Positions 41,971 through 51,096 are shown, numbered from the stretch's first letter. The stretch: 51,957 nucleotides of DNA from RGIG4140 sp045655105 (GCA_045655105.1 JAZOOQ010000015.1:1-51957); one strand, 5' to 3'. Notes: generated from the sequence alone by a model not told the origin. Numbers and translations are program-made.

Positions 41971-42852
41971 TTAACGATAATTTGAATTTGTGTTTGTTAA
42001 ATTTTGCTGACTTGATGCTTGATTTGTGATGTTTTGCGCGCTAGACAAACTTGTTGTTTGGCTTTGTTCATGCGTGATTGATGCTGTGTTCACCTCATTA
42101 TTTTGATTAGAAGTGGTTGCAACTGAAGAGGAGCGTTCTGCTTTTTTTTCTTTTCTATTATTATAAAAAGCAACGCCACCCCAAGCAAGGCCACCTGCAA
42201 CAACAAGCCCGAGTAAAATTTTCCACCAGTTTTGGCTAAACCAAGAAGGTGTTGATGCTTTTGAATTTTCTGCATCTCCTCTATCAGCTGTTGTTTTAAA
42301 ATAGGTGACATCTGTTGGTTTTTGATTTAATGATTGAAGAATAGAAATATATTCTGTTTCGCTTAATTGAACAGGTGGATCATTTGGATCAAATTGGATT
42401 TGATTTTTTGTTCCTTTTATATAAATTTCACCATTTGGGCCAAAATCATAAAATTTATCTGAGGCTTTATTATTGGCGCCATAAATAATCATATTAGCGC
42501 AACGGCTATTTCCTTGATGAAAATTTGTGATACTTTCAAGCACATGTGCGCCGATATATCTTTCTTGACCAGTTGCACTCACATGGGCTGGAATGATAAG
42601 CCTTGTTCCTTTGGGAGCAGGATTAACAAAATATCTTTTTCCATCGATTGTTTGTGTGCCACCTGATAAAACAGAGGTTGGTCCTTGTATATTTGCTGGG
42701 GGCGTTTGATTTGAAGGTGCTGGTCGTGGCGTTGGGCTTTGTGTGGGGGTTGTTCCGCTTAAACCAAGAGTTCCAACAAGGTTTACTCCTTGTATAACAA
42801 CGTTGCTAGCGGATCTTAAATCTCTGTTTAATTGGTCTAAACTACTTGACAT
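41971..42852 (-). CDS. Single-span protein with Q/N/S-rich tail (member 3)
   Basis: A 293-residue protein without signal peptide. Pro/Thr-rich stretch (about 36-60), a globular domain (YFVNPAPKGTRLIIPAHVSATGQERYIGAHVLESI), then an aromatic SWFSQNWWKI leading into a span (LLGLVVAGGLAWGGVAFY, about 218-236), basic NNRKEKK, and a Gln/Ser/Asn/Thr tail. ATG 42852 is chosen because GGAGG lies 6 nt upstream; the longer frame starts in a lysine-rich stretch. About 100 nt from member 2 and in the same orientation, so both may be co-transcribed. Confidence 0.75.
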   Translation of the reverse strand: MSSSLDQLNRDLRSASNVVIQGVNLVGTLGLSGTTPTQSPTPRPAPSNQTPPANIQGPTSVLSGGTQTIDGKRYFVNPAPKGTRLIIPAHVSATGQERYIGAHVLESITNFHQGNSRCANMIIYGANNKASDKFYDFGPNGEIYIKGTKNQIQFDPNDPPVQLSETEYISILQSLNQKPTDVTYFKTTADRGDAENSKASTPSWFSQNWWKILLGLVVAGGLAWGGVAFYNNRKEKKAERSSSVATTSNQNNEVNTASITHEQSQTTSLSSAQNITNQASSQQNLTNTNSNYR

Positions 42853-42958
42853 ATGTGCCTCCTTTTTTCTTGTTTTAATTATTTTACCAGTATTTCGTTT
42901 TTTTGTCAATCAAAAGAGCAAAAATACCTTTAAAAAAAAGGCTTATTTAGATGAAATA

Positions 42959-42987
42959 TTGACAAAAAGTTAAAAATCAGTTAAAAT
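42959..42987 (+). promoter_or_regulatory. Promoter of the 651-residue ankyrin protein
   Basis: TTGACA (42959-42964), 17 bp and TAAAAT (42982-42987). Identical boxes and spacing to the promoter at 25646. Confidence 0.75.
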
Positions 42988-43022
42988 GCGCCAAAATTAA
43001 GAAAGAAAAAGGTGTTTGTTCA

Positions 43023-44978
43023 GTGTATAATAAATTATTTTTAAGTGAAATGCCATTAGATGAAATTATAAGGACAATAAAGGCTGATGAATTGAAGGCT
43101 GATTCACCAGATTGGTCTGCTTGTTTAATTTTGGCAATTCAAAAAGAATATAAGACTCTTTTTTCTTTAATTCTTCAAAAATATTTGGAAGGCAAGGCTC
43201 ATATTGATTTAGATGCGCCCATTCAAAATGGATTAAATTTTTTATCTTTAGCAATTATGTTTGATCATTATGATTGTTTTGAAAAGCTTTTGTTATTAGG
43301 GGCATCTCCTGTTGCACCTGTGGGGCGAAATATTGCGAATATGAATAAAAAATTGCGCTCTGTTTCAGCAAGTTGTGATTCTTTAAATATGACGCCATTA
43401 TCTGTTGCTGTTGATTTAGAGCGATTAGAAATGGTTGAAAAATTAAGGACGCAAGTGGATAAACAAAAGCTCATTCAAGAAGCGCTTCGTGTTGTTTCTT
43501 CTAAAGATAAAAAAAATATCAGAAACTCATTATTGCAAGAGTGTCAAGAAGAATTAAAAGCTCTTTTTAACCAAAAAGTAAAAGAAAATGACTTTAAAAA
43601 TATTTTAAATTTGATTCAATTAAATGTTTTAAAAAATATTGATTTTAAAGATGAAAATGGGTTTACCCCCTTGATTTTGGCTGTTCAAAATAAAGCGTAT
43701 GAAACTTTTGTTGTTTTAAAAGAAGCAAGAGATGAAGGGTTGATTTCATTTAATGAAAATTTGGTTGCTAATCAAACATCGGCTTTAAATGAAGCGATTA
43801 TAACAAATCAAACAAAGTTTGTTAAAAAACTTTTATTTATGGGAGCGGATCCTTTGCTTGATTTGGGAGAGATTTCTTCAGCAGAGGGGGATAAAAAAAT
43901 CAAAAAAACACCATTATATGGTTTAACAATTCACTCCCTTCAAAATAAAGAAGCTTATGCAGAAGCATTATTTTATATTTCTTGTTTGTTGCCAGAAGTG
44001 AGCATGGCTTCTGAAGCAGTTAAAATCGCAAAGTTTTTAAAAACGCAAAAAGTTTATAAAATTTTATTAAAAAATAGCAGTGATCTTTCAAATATGCCTG
44101 TTTATGAAGAACGCATGATTCAAGCTGTGAGAGAAGGAGCGGTTGATTTTGTTTCTTTTTTAACAAAACGGCGTGTTTCTCCAGTGGATGAAGTTTTGGG
44201 AACAACGGCCTTAATGGAGGCAGTTAAACTTGGAAGAACTGATATTTTAAAAGTTTTCATTGAGGAATTACCTGTTCGAAAATTGGAACAACCTTTTAAA
44301 GGTGTTTCTCCTTTTTTATCTGCTGTTTGGCATAAGCAAGAACAGTCAGCTCTTTTATTATTAGAGGCTGGAGTTCAAGTGCCTGAATTATTTTTAACAG
44401 GTGAAAGTGTTTTAAACCGAATTGTTGATTTTGATATGAATCTTTTGCTAAAAGAGATTATTTTGAAAAAAAATAAACTTAAAAATTTAGAAAAACTTCA
44501 AGAAGCTTTGTGGCAAGCTGTTTCTTTAAAAAGAAATAAAATTGTGAAATTATTTTGCGATTTAAATATGGATCTTTCATATAAAAATAAGTTTGGAACT
44601 AATTTATTATTGCTTGCGGTGAAAAAAAGAAATTTTGAAGCGGTTCAGTTGTTCGTTCAAAATAAAATGAATGTGAATATTTCTGATTATGAAAATTTTT
44701 CGCCTCTTCATTATGCAATTTTAAATAAAGATGAAAAAATGAGCTTTTTCTTGATTGAACAGGGGGCTTTTGTGAATAGTCAAAATATATATGGGCAAAC
44801 GCCTTTAATGTTAGCAGCTCAAAAAGGAATGAAAAAAGTTGTCGCTGTTTTGGTTGAACATCGAGCGGATGGGTTAATTAAAGATAAGAATGCTAAAACA
44901 GCGCTTAATTATTATAAAGAGCATAAAGAAAAAATGTTGAAAGCTCTAGCAAAAGAAACACTTAAAATAAGAGAATAG
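43023..44978 (+). CDS. Ankyrin-repeat protein, many repeats
   Basis: A 651-residue protein made of ankyrin repeats. Clear ones include NFLSLAIMFDHYDCFEKLLLLGASP, GFTPLILAVQNK, GTTALMEAVKLGRTDILKVF, GTNLLLLAVKKRNFEAVQLF, NFSPLHYAILNKDEKMSFFL and GQTPLMLAAQKGMKKVVAVL. No signal peptide or span. A protein-binding scaffold or effector is the family expectation. The start is GTG at 43023 with AAGG about 11 nt upstream; ATG 43050 lacks a good ribosome binding site but cannot be excluded. Confidence 0.88.
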   Translation: MYNKLFLSEMPLDEIIRTIKADELKADSPDWSACLILAIQKEYKTLFSLILQKYLEGKAHIDLDAPIQNGLNFLSLAIMFDHYDCFEKLLLLGASPVAPVGRNIANMNKKLRSVSASCDSLNMTPLSVAVDLERLEMVEKLRTQVDKQKLIQEALRVVSSKDKKNIRNSLLQECQEELKALFNQKVKENDFKNILNLIQLNVLKNIDFKDENGFTPLILAVQNKAYETFVVLKEARDEGLISFNENLVANQTSALNEAIITNQTKFVKKLLFMGADPLLDLGEISSAEGDKKIKKTPLYGLTIHSLQNKEAYAEALFYISCLLPEVSMASEAVKIAKFLKTQKVYKILLKNSSDLSNMPVYEERMIQAVREGAVDFVSFLTKRRVSPVDEVLGTTALMEAVKLGRTDILKVFIEELPVRKLEQPFKGVSPFLSAVWHKQEQSALLLLEAGVQVPELFLTGESVLNRIVDFDMNLLLKEIILKKNKLKNLEKLQEALWQAVSLKRNKIVKLFCDLNMDLSYKNKFGTNLLLLAVKKRNFEAVQLFVQNKMNVNISDYENFSPLHYAILNKDEKMSFFLIEQGAFVNSQNIYGQTPLMLAAQKGMKKVVAVLVEHRADGLIKDKNAKTALNYYKEHKEKMLKALAKETLKIRE

Positions 44979-45092
44979 ATTAAAAAAAATATTTTTAATT
45001 TTTAAATGGCTGTTTTGTAAGAAAGTTTTATCCATTTATGGGTTTTAGATTTTTTTTGTATTCTTTAAGGAAAAAGTTTTAGAGATATTTAT

Positions 45093-45127
45093 GAAAAACC
45101 CCCGCTTTTTTTAGCGAGGGTTTCTTT
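45093..45127. terminator. Bidirectional terminator
   Basis: AAACCCCCGCT/AGCGAGGGTTT stem with T loop, T tracts on both sides, between convergent genes. Confidence 0.85.
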
Positions 45128-45136
45128 TATTTTGCT

Positions 45137-46027
45137 TTAAGCAATTGAGTTGTCATTTCTATTCGCAAGATTTGCAAGGCTTGAATTTGAATCCGCCTCT
45201 GGCTCGTTTGTGAGCGATTTCATGGCTGCGCTTGCCAATGTTGCGGTGATTGCGTTATCGCCAGCAATAGCACCAATGCAAGCTGTTAAAATCATTTCAA
45301 AGATGCTAGAGCCCATAGATGGCTCTTCTTGTTGTTGAGCATCTTGTGCGCGTTGATATTGAAGATCGCTTTGAGCCAGGTGAGTTTGAGAATTATTTTG
45401 AGTTGGATATTGAGGATTTGTAAAATTATAATTATTAACGTTAAAATATCCTCTTTGTTGGGCTAACATCATTTCAGGGCTCATGGTTGAGGATCGGCCA
45501 TCATTTCCTCTTCTTGTTCCATTTGAAGCAAGCCCATTTTGAACCCAAAGCTCCCAAGGGAAACTCATGCCAGGGTCTGCTTTTCTGCTTGGGGCAACAT
45601 CAGAGTGACCGACAACATTTTCTGGACGAATATGTGGGTTTCTAGACATAATATCTTTTGTTAACCATAATCCTGCAGCTGCTTGTTCAGGGGTGATTTT
45701 TTCCCCAGGGCCACATTGAAACTCAATGCCAATAGAGCGTTGATTAATGTTTTTCACTTCTTCGCCCGTTACTAAGCGCCAAGAAGATTTACCGGCATGA
45801 TTGGCTGCTGTATCTTCAGGGCAAAAACAATAAATTTGCCCATTTCGATCAACAACATAGTGAGCCGTAACAGGTGGATTTGTTTGTTGCATGAATGTGC
45901 TTGCAGTGGATTGGAATGAAGACGATTCTGTTGTGTGCATCACAATCATATCAACTGGTTGGCCTCTTCTTGATTTACTTCTTGGGCCATAATATTGTTC
46001 TTGACAGTATGAGTTATCTATAATCAT
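45137..46027 (-). CDS. N-acetylmuramoyl-L-alanine amidase (Amidase_2), C-terminal hydrophobic segment
   Basis: A 296-residue protein. The Amidase_2 domain (about 1-165) is clear: VDMIVMHTTESSS with first zinc histidine, VTAHYVVDRNGQIY, ANHAGKSSW, SIGIEFQ, VVGHSDVAPSRKADPG with second histidine and aspartate. It cleaves the bond between MurNAc and the stem peptide. There is no N-terminal signal peptide. A Gln/Asn-rich linker leads to a C-terminal hydrophobic stretch (IFEMILTACIGAIAGDNAITATLASAA, about 245-272) and a polar tail. Export route is therefore unclear. AAGGAG precedes the ATG. Confidence 0.88.
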   Translation of the reverse strand: MIIDNSYCQEQYYGPRSKSRRGQPVDMIVMHTTESSSFQSTASTFMQQTNPPVTAHYVVDRNGQIYCFCPEDTAANHAGKSSWRLVTGEEVKNINQRSIGIEFQCGPGEKITPEQAAAGLWLTKDIMSRNPHIRPENVVGHSDVAPSRKADPGMSFPWELWVQNGLASNGTRRGNDGRSSTMSPEMMLAQQRGYFNVNNYNFTNPQYPTQNNSQTHLAQSDLQYQRAQDAQQQEEPSMGSSIFEMILTACIGAIAGDNAITATLASAAMKSLTNEPEADSNSSLANLANRNDNSIA

Positions 46028-46146
46028 GGTTTTAGCTCCTTAGTTTTTATATTTATATTATACAATGAAATAAAAAAGTCGTCAAATTATTTTTGATTAA
46101 GCTTAAAAAGGGGGCTTGTTTTTTAATAAAAAAATCAAATGTCCTC

Positions 46147-46175
46147 TTGACAAAAAAGGTATTTTTTTGTATAGT
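46147..46175 (+). promoter_or_regulatory. Strong promoter of the acetate-CoA ligase gene
   Basis: TTGACA (46147-46152), 17 bp and TATAGT (46170-46175), with a 65-nt leader before the ATG at 46241. Confidence 0.75.
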
Positions 46176-46240
46176 CTTGCGCAAAAAGGTCGGATAGGAT
46201 AAGGACCTTAAAAATGACATCAATAAAGAAAGGAGATTTT

Positions 46241-48322
46241 ATGTCACTTGATTCATTTTTTAATCCGTCAAGCATTGCCGTTGTCGGTGTTTCAAATGAC
46301 CCGAGCAAATTGGGTGCAGTTGTTTTTAATAATGTGATTGATGCAGGGTTTGAAGGCAAATTATATGCTATTAACCCAAAATGCGCTGGTCAAGAACTTT
46401 ATGGTAAACCATGTTATGCTTCAGTTGCTGATTTGCCAGAAGCAATTGATTTGGTTGTGGTTGTTGTTCCTGCTAAATTCACAATGCCAGTTATTGATGA
46501 CGCTATTAAAAACAAAACAAAAAATATCAGCATTATCACAGCTGGTTTTGGTGAAGTTGGTAACCATGAATTAGAAGATACAATTGCTGAAAAATGTATG
46601 GCAAATGGCATTAACTTATTAGGCCCTAACTGTTTGGGTCATATCTCAACATTTGATAAAGTGAACGCCAGCTTTGCTGATGGTTTCCCAGCTCAAGGTA
46701 ACGTTGCTTTTGTTTCTCAATCAGGTGCTTATTGCTCTGCTTTGATGGATTGGGCTCGCGAAAAAGGAATTGGTTTTTCTCACTTTATTTCAATTGGTAA
46801 CAAAGCTTTATTAGCTGAAGATCGTTTGCTTGATGCTCTTAAAAATGATAAAAACACAACAGCTTTTGTTTTTTATTTGGAATCACTTAAAAATGGTAAA
46901 GAATTCTTGCGTGTTTTAAAAGAAGTTTCAAAAACAAAACCAGTTGTGATTATGGAACCAGGTAAATCTCAAAAAGCTCAAGCAGCTTCTTTATCACACA
47001 CAGGTTCTTTAGCTCCAAACTATCGCGTTCTTGAAATTGCTTTAAAAGGTTCAGGCGCTATTCAAGCTTACACAACAAGAGAATTGTTTGGTTTGCTTGA
47101 AGTATTGCAATATGCAAAACACAATGAATTTGATGGTTCAGTTGCTATCTTAACAAATGCTGGTGGTGTTGGCGTTTTATCCAGTGACTTATGCGAAGAT
47201 AATGGTTTAGATTTGGCTCGTCCATCTGATAAAACAATTGAAGCATTAAAATCTGTTTTACCTGCTGAAGCTGCATTTGGAAACCCAATCGACGTGATCG
47301 GTGATGCCAGAGCAGATAGATATGAAGCAGCTTTAAAAGTTCTTTGTGAATCTGGCGAATATAAAAACATTATCGTTCTTTTAACTCCACAAATGGTAAC
47401 AGATGCAACAGGCACAGCTGAGGCCATTGTTAAAGTTTCAAAAGAATATGATTCTGTTAACGTTTATGCTGTTTTTGTTGGCGGTGTAAAAGTTAAAGAA
47501 GGTCGCGATATTTTAGAAGCAAACAAAGTTTTGAACTATGAATATCCAATTGATGTGATCCGTTTGTTGGGTCTTTTAAAAGCTCAAATGGCATATAGAG
47601 GCGTTCAATCTGTTTCAGTTGAAACAAAAGAAGTTCCAGCTGAAATTATGACAGCTGTTCAAGCAGCCAAAGATGAAGGTTTGGCTTCATTACCACAAAA
47701 TGTTGTGAACATGATTATGGATCATTATGGTATTGATTATCCAAAGAGCGGTAACTATACAGATCGCGAAGCAGCTCTTGCTTTCTGCAAAAATATCTTC
47801 CCAGCTCCAGTTGTGTTAAAATTATCAGCTCCTGATGCTTTACACAAAACTGAAATGAAAGGTATTTACTTGAACGTAAACGACGAAGCCAGCTTTGATG
47901 AAGCTTGGAATGGTTTGAATGGTTCAATCCAAAAATTTGAACTTAAAGGCGCTAGCGTTCTCATTCAAGAAATGATTGTGAAAGCAACTGAAACAATTAT
48001 TGGTGTGAATACAGATAACAACTTTGGTCGCATCATGGTGTTTGGAACAGGTGGTATTTATACAGAAGTGATGAAAGATACAACACTTCGCATTTTACCA
48101 GCAGCTGATTTTGATGCAATGATTAAAGAAACAAAAGTTGGAACAATTTTAAACGGTGTTCGTGGTGAAGAATCAAAAGCTGTTGGTCCTTTGGCTGAAA
48201 CACTTAAAAAAGTTCAACAAGTTGTTCTTGAAATTCCACAAATTACGTCTATCGACGCAAACCCAGCTTTGGTTACAAAAGACAGAGCGGTTGTGGTTGA
48301 CTTCAAAATGTTGTTAAAATAA
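46241..48322 (+). CDS. Acetate-CoA ligase (ADP-forming), single-chain
   Basis: A 693-residue protein uniting alpha and beta parts. CoA-binding domain (SIAVVGVSNDPSKLGAVV near residue 13), succinyl-CoA-ligase-like domains with LLGPNCLGHIS and the phosphohistidine region SLSHTGSLA (about residue 250), and a C-terminal ATP-grasp domain (APVVLKLSAPDALHKTEMKG, VNTDNNFGRIMVFGTGGIYTEV). It converts acetyl-CoA, ADP and phosphate to acetate, CoA and ATP, a fermentation step. ATG 46241 follows AAAGGAG; an earlier ATG 46214 lies before that site. Strong promoter and recurrent codon preferences suggest high expression. Confidence 0.92.
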   Translation: MSLDSFFNPSSIAVVGVSNDPSKLGAVVFNNVIDAGFEGKLYAINPKCAGQELYGKPCYASVADLPEAIDLVVVVVPAKFTMPVIDDAIKNKTKNISIITAGFGEVGNHELEDTIAEKCMANGINLLGPNCLGHISTFDKVNASFADGFPAQGNVAFVSQSGAYCSALMDWAREKGIGFSHFISIGNKALLAEDRLLDALKNDKNTTAFVFYLESLKNGKEFLRVLKEVSKTKPVVIMEPGKSQKAQAASLSHTGSLAPNYRVLEIALKGSGAIQAYTTRELFGLLEVLQYAKHNEFDGSVAILTNAGGVGVLSSDLCEDNGLDLARPSDKTIEALKSVLPAEAAFGNPIDVIGDARADRYEAALKVLCESGEYKNIIVLLTPQMVTDATGTAEAIVKVSKEYDSVNVYAVFVGGVKVKEGRDILEANKVLNYEYPIDVIRLLGLLKAQMAYRGVQSVSVETKEVPAEIMTAVQAAKDEGLASLPQNVVNMIMDHYGIDYPKSGNYTDREAALAFCKNIFPAPVVLKLSAPDALHKTEMKGIYLNVNDEASFDEAWNGLNGSIQKFELKGASVLIQEMIVKATETIIGVNTDNNFGRIMVFGTGGIYTEVMKDTTLRILPAADFDAMIKETKVGTILNGVRGEESKAVGPLAETLKKVQQVVLEIPQITSIDANPALVTKDRAVVVDFKMLLK

Positions 48323-48344
48323 ACAGCTTGTTAATCAAAACAAA

Positions 48345-48378
48345 AAGAGCCATCGATTTTTTTTCGGTGGCTTTTTTA
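48345..48378 (+). terminator. Terminator after acetate-CoA ligase
   Basis: AGCCATCGA/TCGGTGGCT stem (one or two G-T pairs), loop of T, then TTTTTTATT. Confidence 0.9.
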
Positions 48379-48408
48379 TTGTTTAGAGGCGGAATTCTTT
48401 TAAATTTC

Positions 48409-48437
48409 TTTACATTTTATCTTGGATGTGATAAGAT
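48409..48437 (+). promoter_or_regulatory. Promoter of pflA
   Basis: TTTACA (48409-48414), 17 bp and TAAGAT (48432-48437), 29 nt before the start. Confidence 0.5.
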
Positions 48438-48466
48438 TTTTCTTAAGTTAAAAGGAGTTAAAAAAA

Positions 48467-49219
48467 ATGAAAACGTTGGAACAGGCAGAGTTAAGAGTTC
48501 ATTCTTTTGAAAGTGGAGGAACGGTTGATGGACCAGGGATCCGTTTTGTTGTTTTTACACAAGGGTGTCCATTAAGATGTCAATATTGCCACAACCCAGA
48601 TACATGGAATCCAAAGTCAGGGAAATCATATCCGGCAAAAACTTTAGTTAATGAAATTTTAAAGTATAAAACGTTTATGACGTTTTCAAAAGGTGGGGTC
48701 ACTTTTTCAGGGGGCGAACCATTGGTGCAAAAAGAAAGTTTGGTTCCAATTTTTGAAAAGTTAAAAAAAGAAGGGATTCATATCGCTCTTGACACAGCTG
48801 GAACAACAAATATTGATGAAATCACTAAAAAAGTTGTTGATTTAACAGATTTGGTGATGCTTGATGTGAAGCATTTGGATCCAATGGGGCATAAACAATT
48901 AACAGGGATGACGAATGAAAAATGTTTTGCCTTTTTAAATCTTTTAAAAGAAAAAAAAGTGCGCACTTGGGTGCGTTGGGTGATTGTTCCCGGTGTGAAT
49001 GATTCAGAAGAATATGCGAATCGGTTGGCAGAGTTCTTAAAACCTTATGATAACGTTGAATTGGTGGAATTATTGCCATATCATAAGTCGGGCGTGTTTA
49101 AATGGAAAGAATTGGGTTTAACTTATGAATTAATGCATGTGAAAGAACCATCTCACGAATTGGTTGAAGAGTTAGCCAGTATTTTAGAAAGTGCTCATAT
49201 TAAAACACTTTATGCTTAA
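48467..49219 (+). CDS. pflA: Pyruvate formate-lyase-activating enzyme
   Basis: A 250-residue radical SAM enzyme. The start VHSFESGGTVDGPGIRFVVF is diagnostic of PflA; the [4Fe-4S] motif is C34-x3-C38-x2-C41 in GCPLRCQYCHNP; the SAM-contact glycines are in GVTFSGGEPL. It generates the glycyl radical on pyruvate formate-lyase under anaerobic conditions. No pflB lies within the window, which is unusual as the two are often adjacent. AAAGGAG precedes the ATG. Confidence 0.94.
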   Translation: MKTLEQAELRVHSFESGGTVDGPGIRFVVFTQGCPLRCQYCHNPDTWNPKSGKSYPAKTLVNEILKYKTFMTFSKGGVTFSGGEPLVQKESLVPIFEKLKKEGIHIALDTAGTTNIDEITKKVVDLTDLVMLDVKHLDPMGHKQLTGMTNEKCFAFLNLLKEKKVRTWVRWVIVPGVNDSEEYANRLAEFLKPYDNVELVELLPYHKSGVFKWKELGLTYELMHVKEPSHELVEELASILESAHIKTLYA

Positions 49220-49229
49220 AAAAATCCCT

Positions 49230-49257
49230 TGCAATTGATAAAAAAAAATAGGATACT
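49230..49257 (+). promoter_or_regulatory. Possible promoter of the two-span protein gene
   Basis: TTGCAA (49230-49235), 16 bp and GATACT (49252-49257), 31 nt before the preferred ATG at 49289. Confidence 0.4.
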
Positions 49258-49288
49258 AAATGCGTATACCAAAAAAAAGGGGATTAGT

Positions 49289-50596
49289 ATGAAGGTGAAC
49301 AAAAAGATAAAAATTCTTGCAAAATTTGCCGCATCAGTGGTGGTATGGTCTTTGATTTACTTCTTATACATCATGCCATGCTTGGGGGTTTTATTTAACT
49401 TTAATTTTTTATCGCCAGAGGCATGGCAAGAAAAATATTTAGCATTTGTTAATTATAATTGGCGTATTCGCACACTGCCAGATGTTTTATTGATATCCAT
49501 GATGATTGGATGGATTCCGCTTTACTTTGTTGGTTTAGTTATGTTTTTTAAAGTAAAGTGGAACATTTTTATGATTAAGCCAAAGCCAAAAACAGTTGTG
49601 AAACGCGCATTGGATATTAAAAAAGATAAACCGCAATATTCAAAACCACGTGCCATGCCATCAACCATTCAAATGTCAAAATATGTGGCGCCGCAATTGC
49701 CTGGCCAAGCAAAACAAAATAATCCTGAGTCTGGGAATAAGAGCCATAAAAATGTGTTACAAATGATTAAACAAATGGCAGTTGTGGCTCGTAAATTCCA
49801 AGTTGAAATTTTTCAACATATTTTGCTTGAAGGATATCGTGTTCCAATGGCAATTTCAACGGCTGCTCGCGCTATGATGATTGAAATTGTGAACGCAAAA
49901 GGGGCAAATTGGTCTGTTGATTTTAAAGATGATGTTTTGGAAAGCGCTTGGTATTCGCAAGAAACGGTCATGGAAAAAATGGTTTTAGACTTGGTTAAAT
50001 CTTCCGAAGCTTTGGAACGAGCAGAACCAGGATCCGAAGTGATTAAGGTGATTTGTTTAACGGATGGTCGTTTAGTGAATGCAAAACAAACGATTGAATA
50101 TTTTAAGAAATATGGTATTCACTTGATTTATTTTAATGAAGGAGAACCAAAATCAGATATGATTGATTTTGCTTCTTTCATTGCTGCGTACTTTGATTTA
50201 AAAGAAGGGGAAACAGATCCATCTTTAGTGAAATTAGAAAAAGTTCCATTGAAGAAGAATCTTGCTGTTCAACAAAGTCAAACACCTTCTGAAACACAAC
50301 AAATGACAACAGGGGAGGGAAATCATGCACAATCAAGAAATAATGCATCTAGCCAAACAACACAATTACCTGACGCTATGGCAGATCAACAAGCTCAAAC
50401 GCCGATGCCAATGGTATCAACTGATGAACAAAAAGACATATCGGTTCAAGCGAACATTCAAAAAGGGAATGAAGAAATTATTCCGGTTGTTGAAGATGAA
50501 ATTTTAACAAGTGTAGATTTGCCTGAGCAAAAATTAATTGATGAAGATTCAAGCGAAGATGATCCAAAGATTGTAACTGCCGTAGCAAAAGGATAA
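49289..50596 (+). CDS. Two-span membrane protein with unknown cytoplasmic domain
   Basis: A 435-residue protein. Two spans: about residues 12-33 (FAASVVVWSLIYFLYIMPCL) and 67-87 (VLLISMMIGWIPLYFVGLVMF). A soluble domain of about 180 residues follows: VVARKFQVEIFQHILLEG, ANWSVDFKDDVLESAW, VIKVICLTDGRLVNAKQTIEYFKKYGIHLIYF; the alpha/beta alternation could be a Rossmann-like or nuclease-like fold but I do not recognise it. The last 110 residues are low complexity (Gln/Thr/Ser, then acidic). ATG 49289 is chosen with AAGGGG upstream. Five nucleotides separate it from pgpA. Confidence 0.7.
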   Translation: MKVNKKIKILAKFAASVVVWSLIYFLYIMPCLGVLFNFNFLSPEAWQEKYLAFVNYNWRIRTLPDVLLISMMIGWIPLYFVGLVMFFKVKWNIFMIKPKPKTVVKRALDIKKDKPQYSKPRAMPSTIQMSKYVAPQLPGQAKQNNPESGNKSHKNVLQMIKQMAVVARKFQVEIFQHILLEGYRVPMAISTAARAMMIEIVNAKGANWSVDFKDDVLESAWYSQETVMEKMVLDLVKSSEALERAEPGSEVIKVICLTDGRLVNAKQTIEYFKKYGIHLIYFNEGEPKSDMIDFASFIAAYFDLKEGETDPSLVKLEKVPLKKNLAVQQSQTPSETQQMTTGEGNHAQSRNNASSQTTQLPDAMADQQAQTPMPMVSTDEQKDISVQANIQKGNEEIIPVVEDEILTSVDLPEQKLIDEDSSEDDPKIVTAVAKG

Positions 50597-50600
50597 TGAA

Positions 50601-51080
50601 TTGAAAATGAAAGAAAATAATAAAATCGCTGAAATAATTGCAACCTTTTTTTATTCTGGAAAAAGTAAATTTATGCCAGGAACTGTTGGATCATTTTGTT
50701 CATTGCCATTAGTGATGATTGCATATCCTTTTGGGTGGATAAGTGTTTGGTTTGCGACTATTTTATCTTATTTAATTGGCATTTGGGCCACGCACGAAGT
50801 TTTAAAAACAAGTGAAGATAAAGATCCAGGATCTGTTGTGATTGATGAAACAGCAGGGCAGGTGTTTGCTTTTGTTTTTGTTGCAGCTGTATATCCTTTT
50901 TCATGGATTAATTTATTTTTAGGATTTTTGTTCTTTCGCTTTTTTGATATCGTTAAAATTTGGCCTTGTTCTTTTTTTGATAAAAAGATTGTGGGTGCCT
51001 TTGGTGTTATGAGTGACGATATTATTGCTGGATTTTATGCCGCAATTATGTTACTTTTAGTGAATATTTTTGTCTTGTAA
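50601..51080 (+). CDS. pgpA: Phosphatidylglycerophosphatase A
   Basis: A 159-residue integral membrane enzyme. Family motifs: FMPGTVGSFCSLPL, then DPGSVVIDETAGQ, FFRFFDIVKIWP and GVMSDDIIAGFYA, the last being the conserved acidic C-terminal motif. It dephosphorylates phosphatidylglycerol phosphate to phosphatidylglycerol. TTG 50601 with AAGGA 7 nt upstream is used; ATG 50607 is an alternative. Confidence 0.95.
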   Translation: MKMKENNKIAEIIATFFYSGKSKFMPGTVGSFCSLPLVMIAYPFGWISVWFATILSYLIGIWATHEVLKTSEDKDPGSVVIDETAGQVFAFVFVAAVYPFSWINLFLGFLFFRFFDIVKIWPCSFFDKKIVGAFGVMSDDIIAGFYAAIMLLLVNIFVL

Positions 51081-51096
51081 GTAAAAGGAGTATAAA

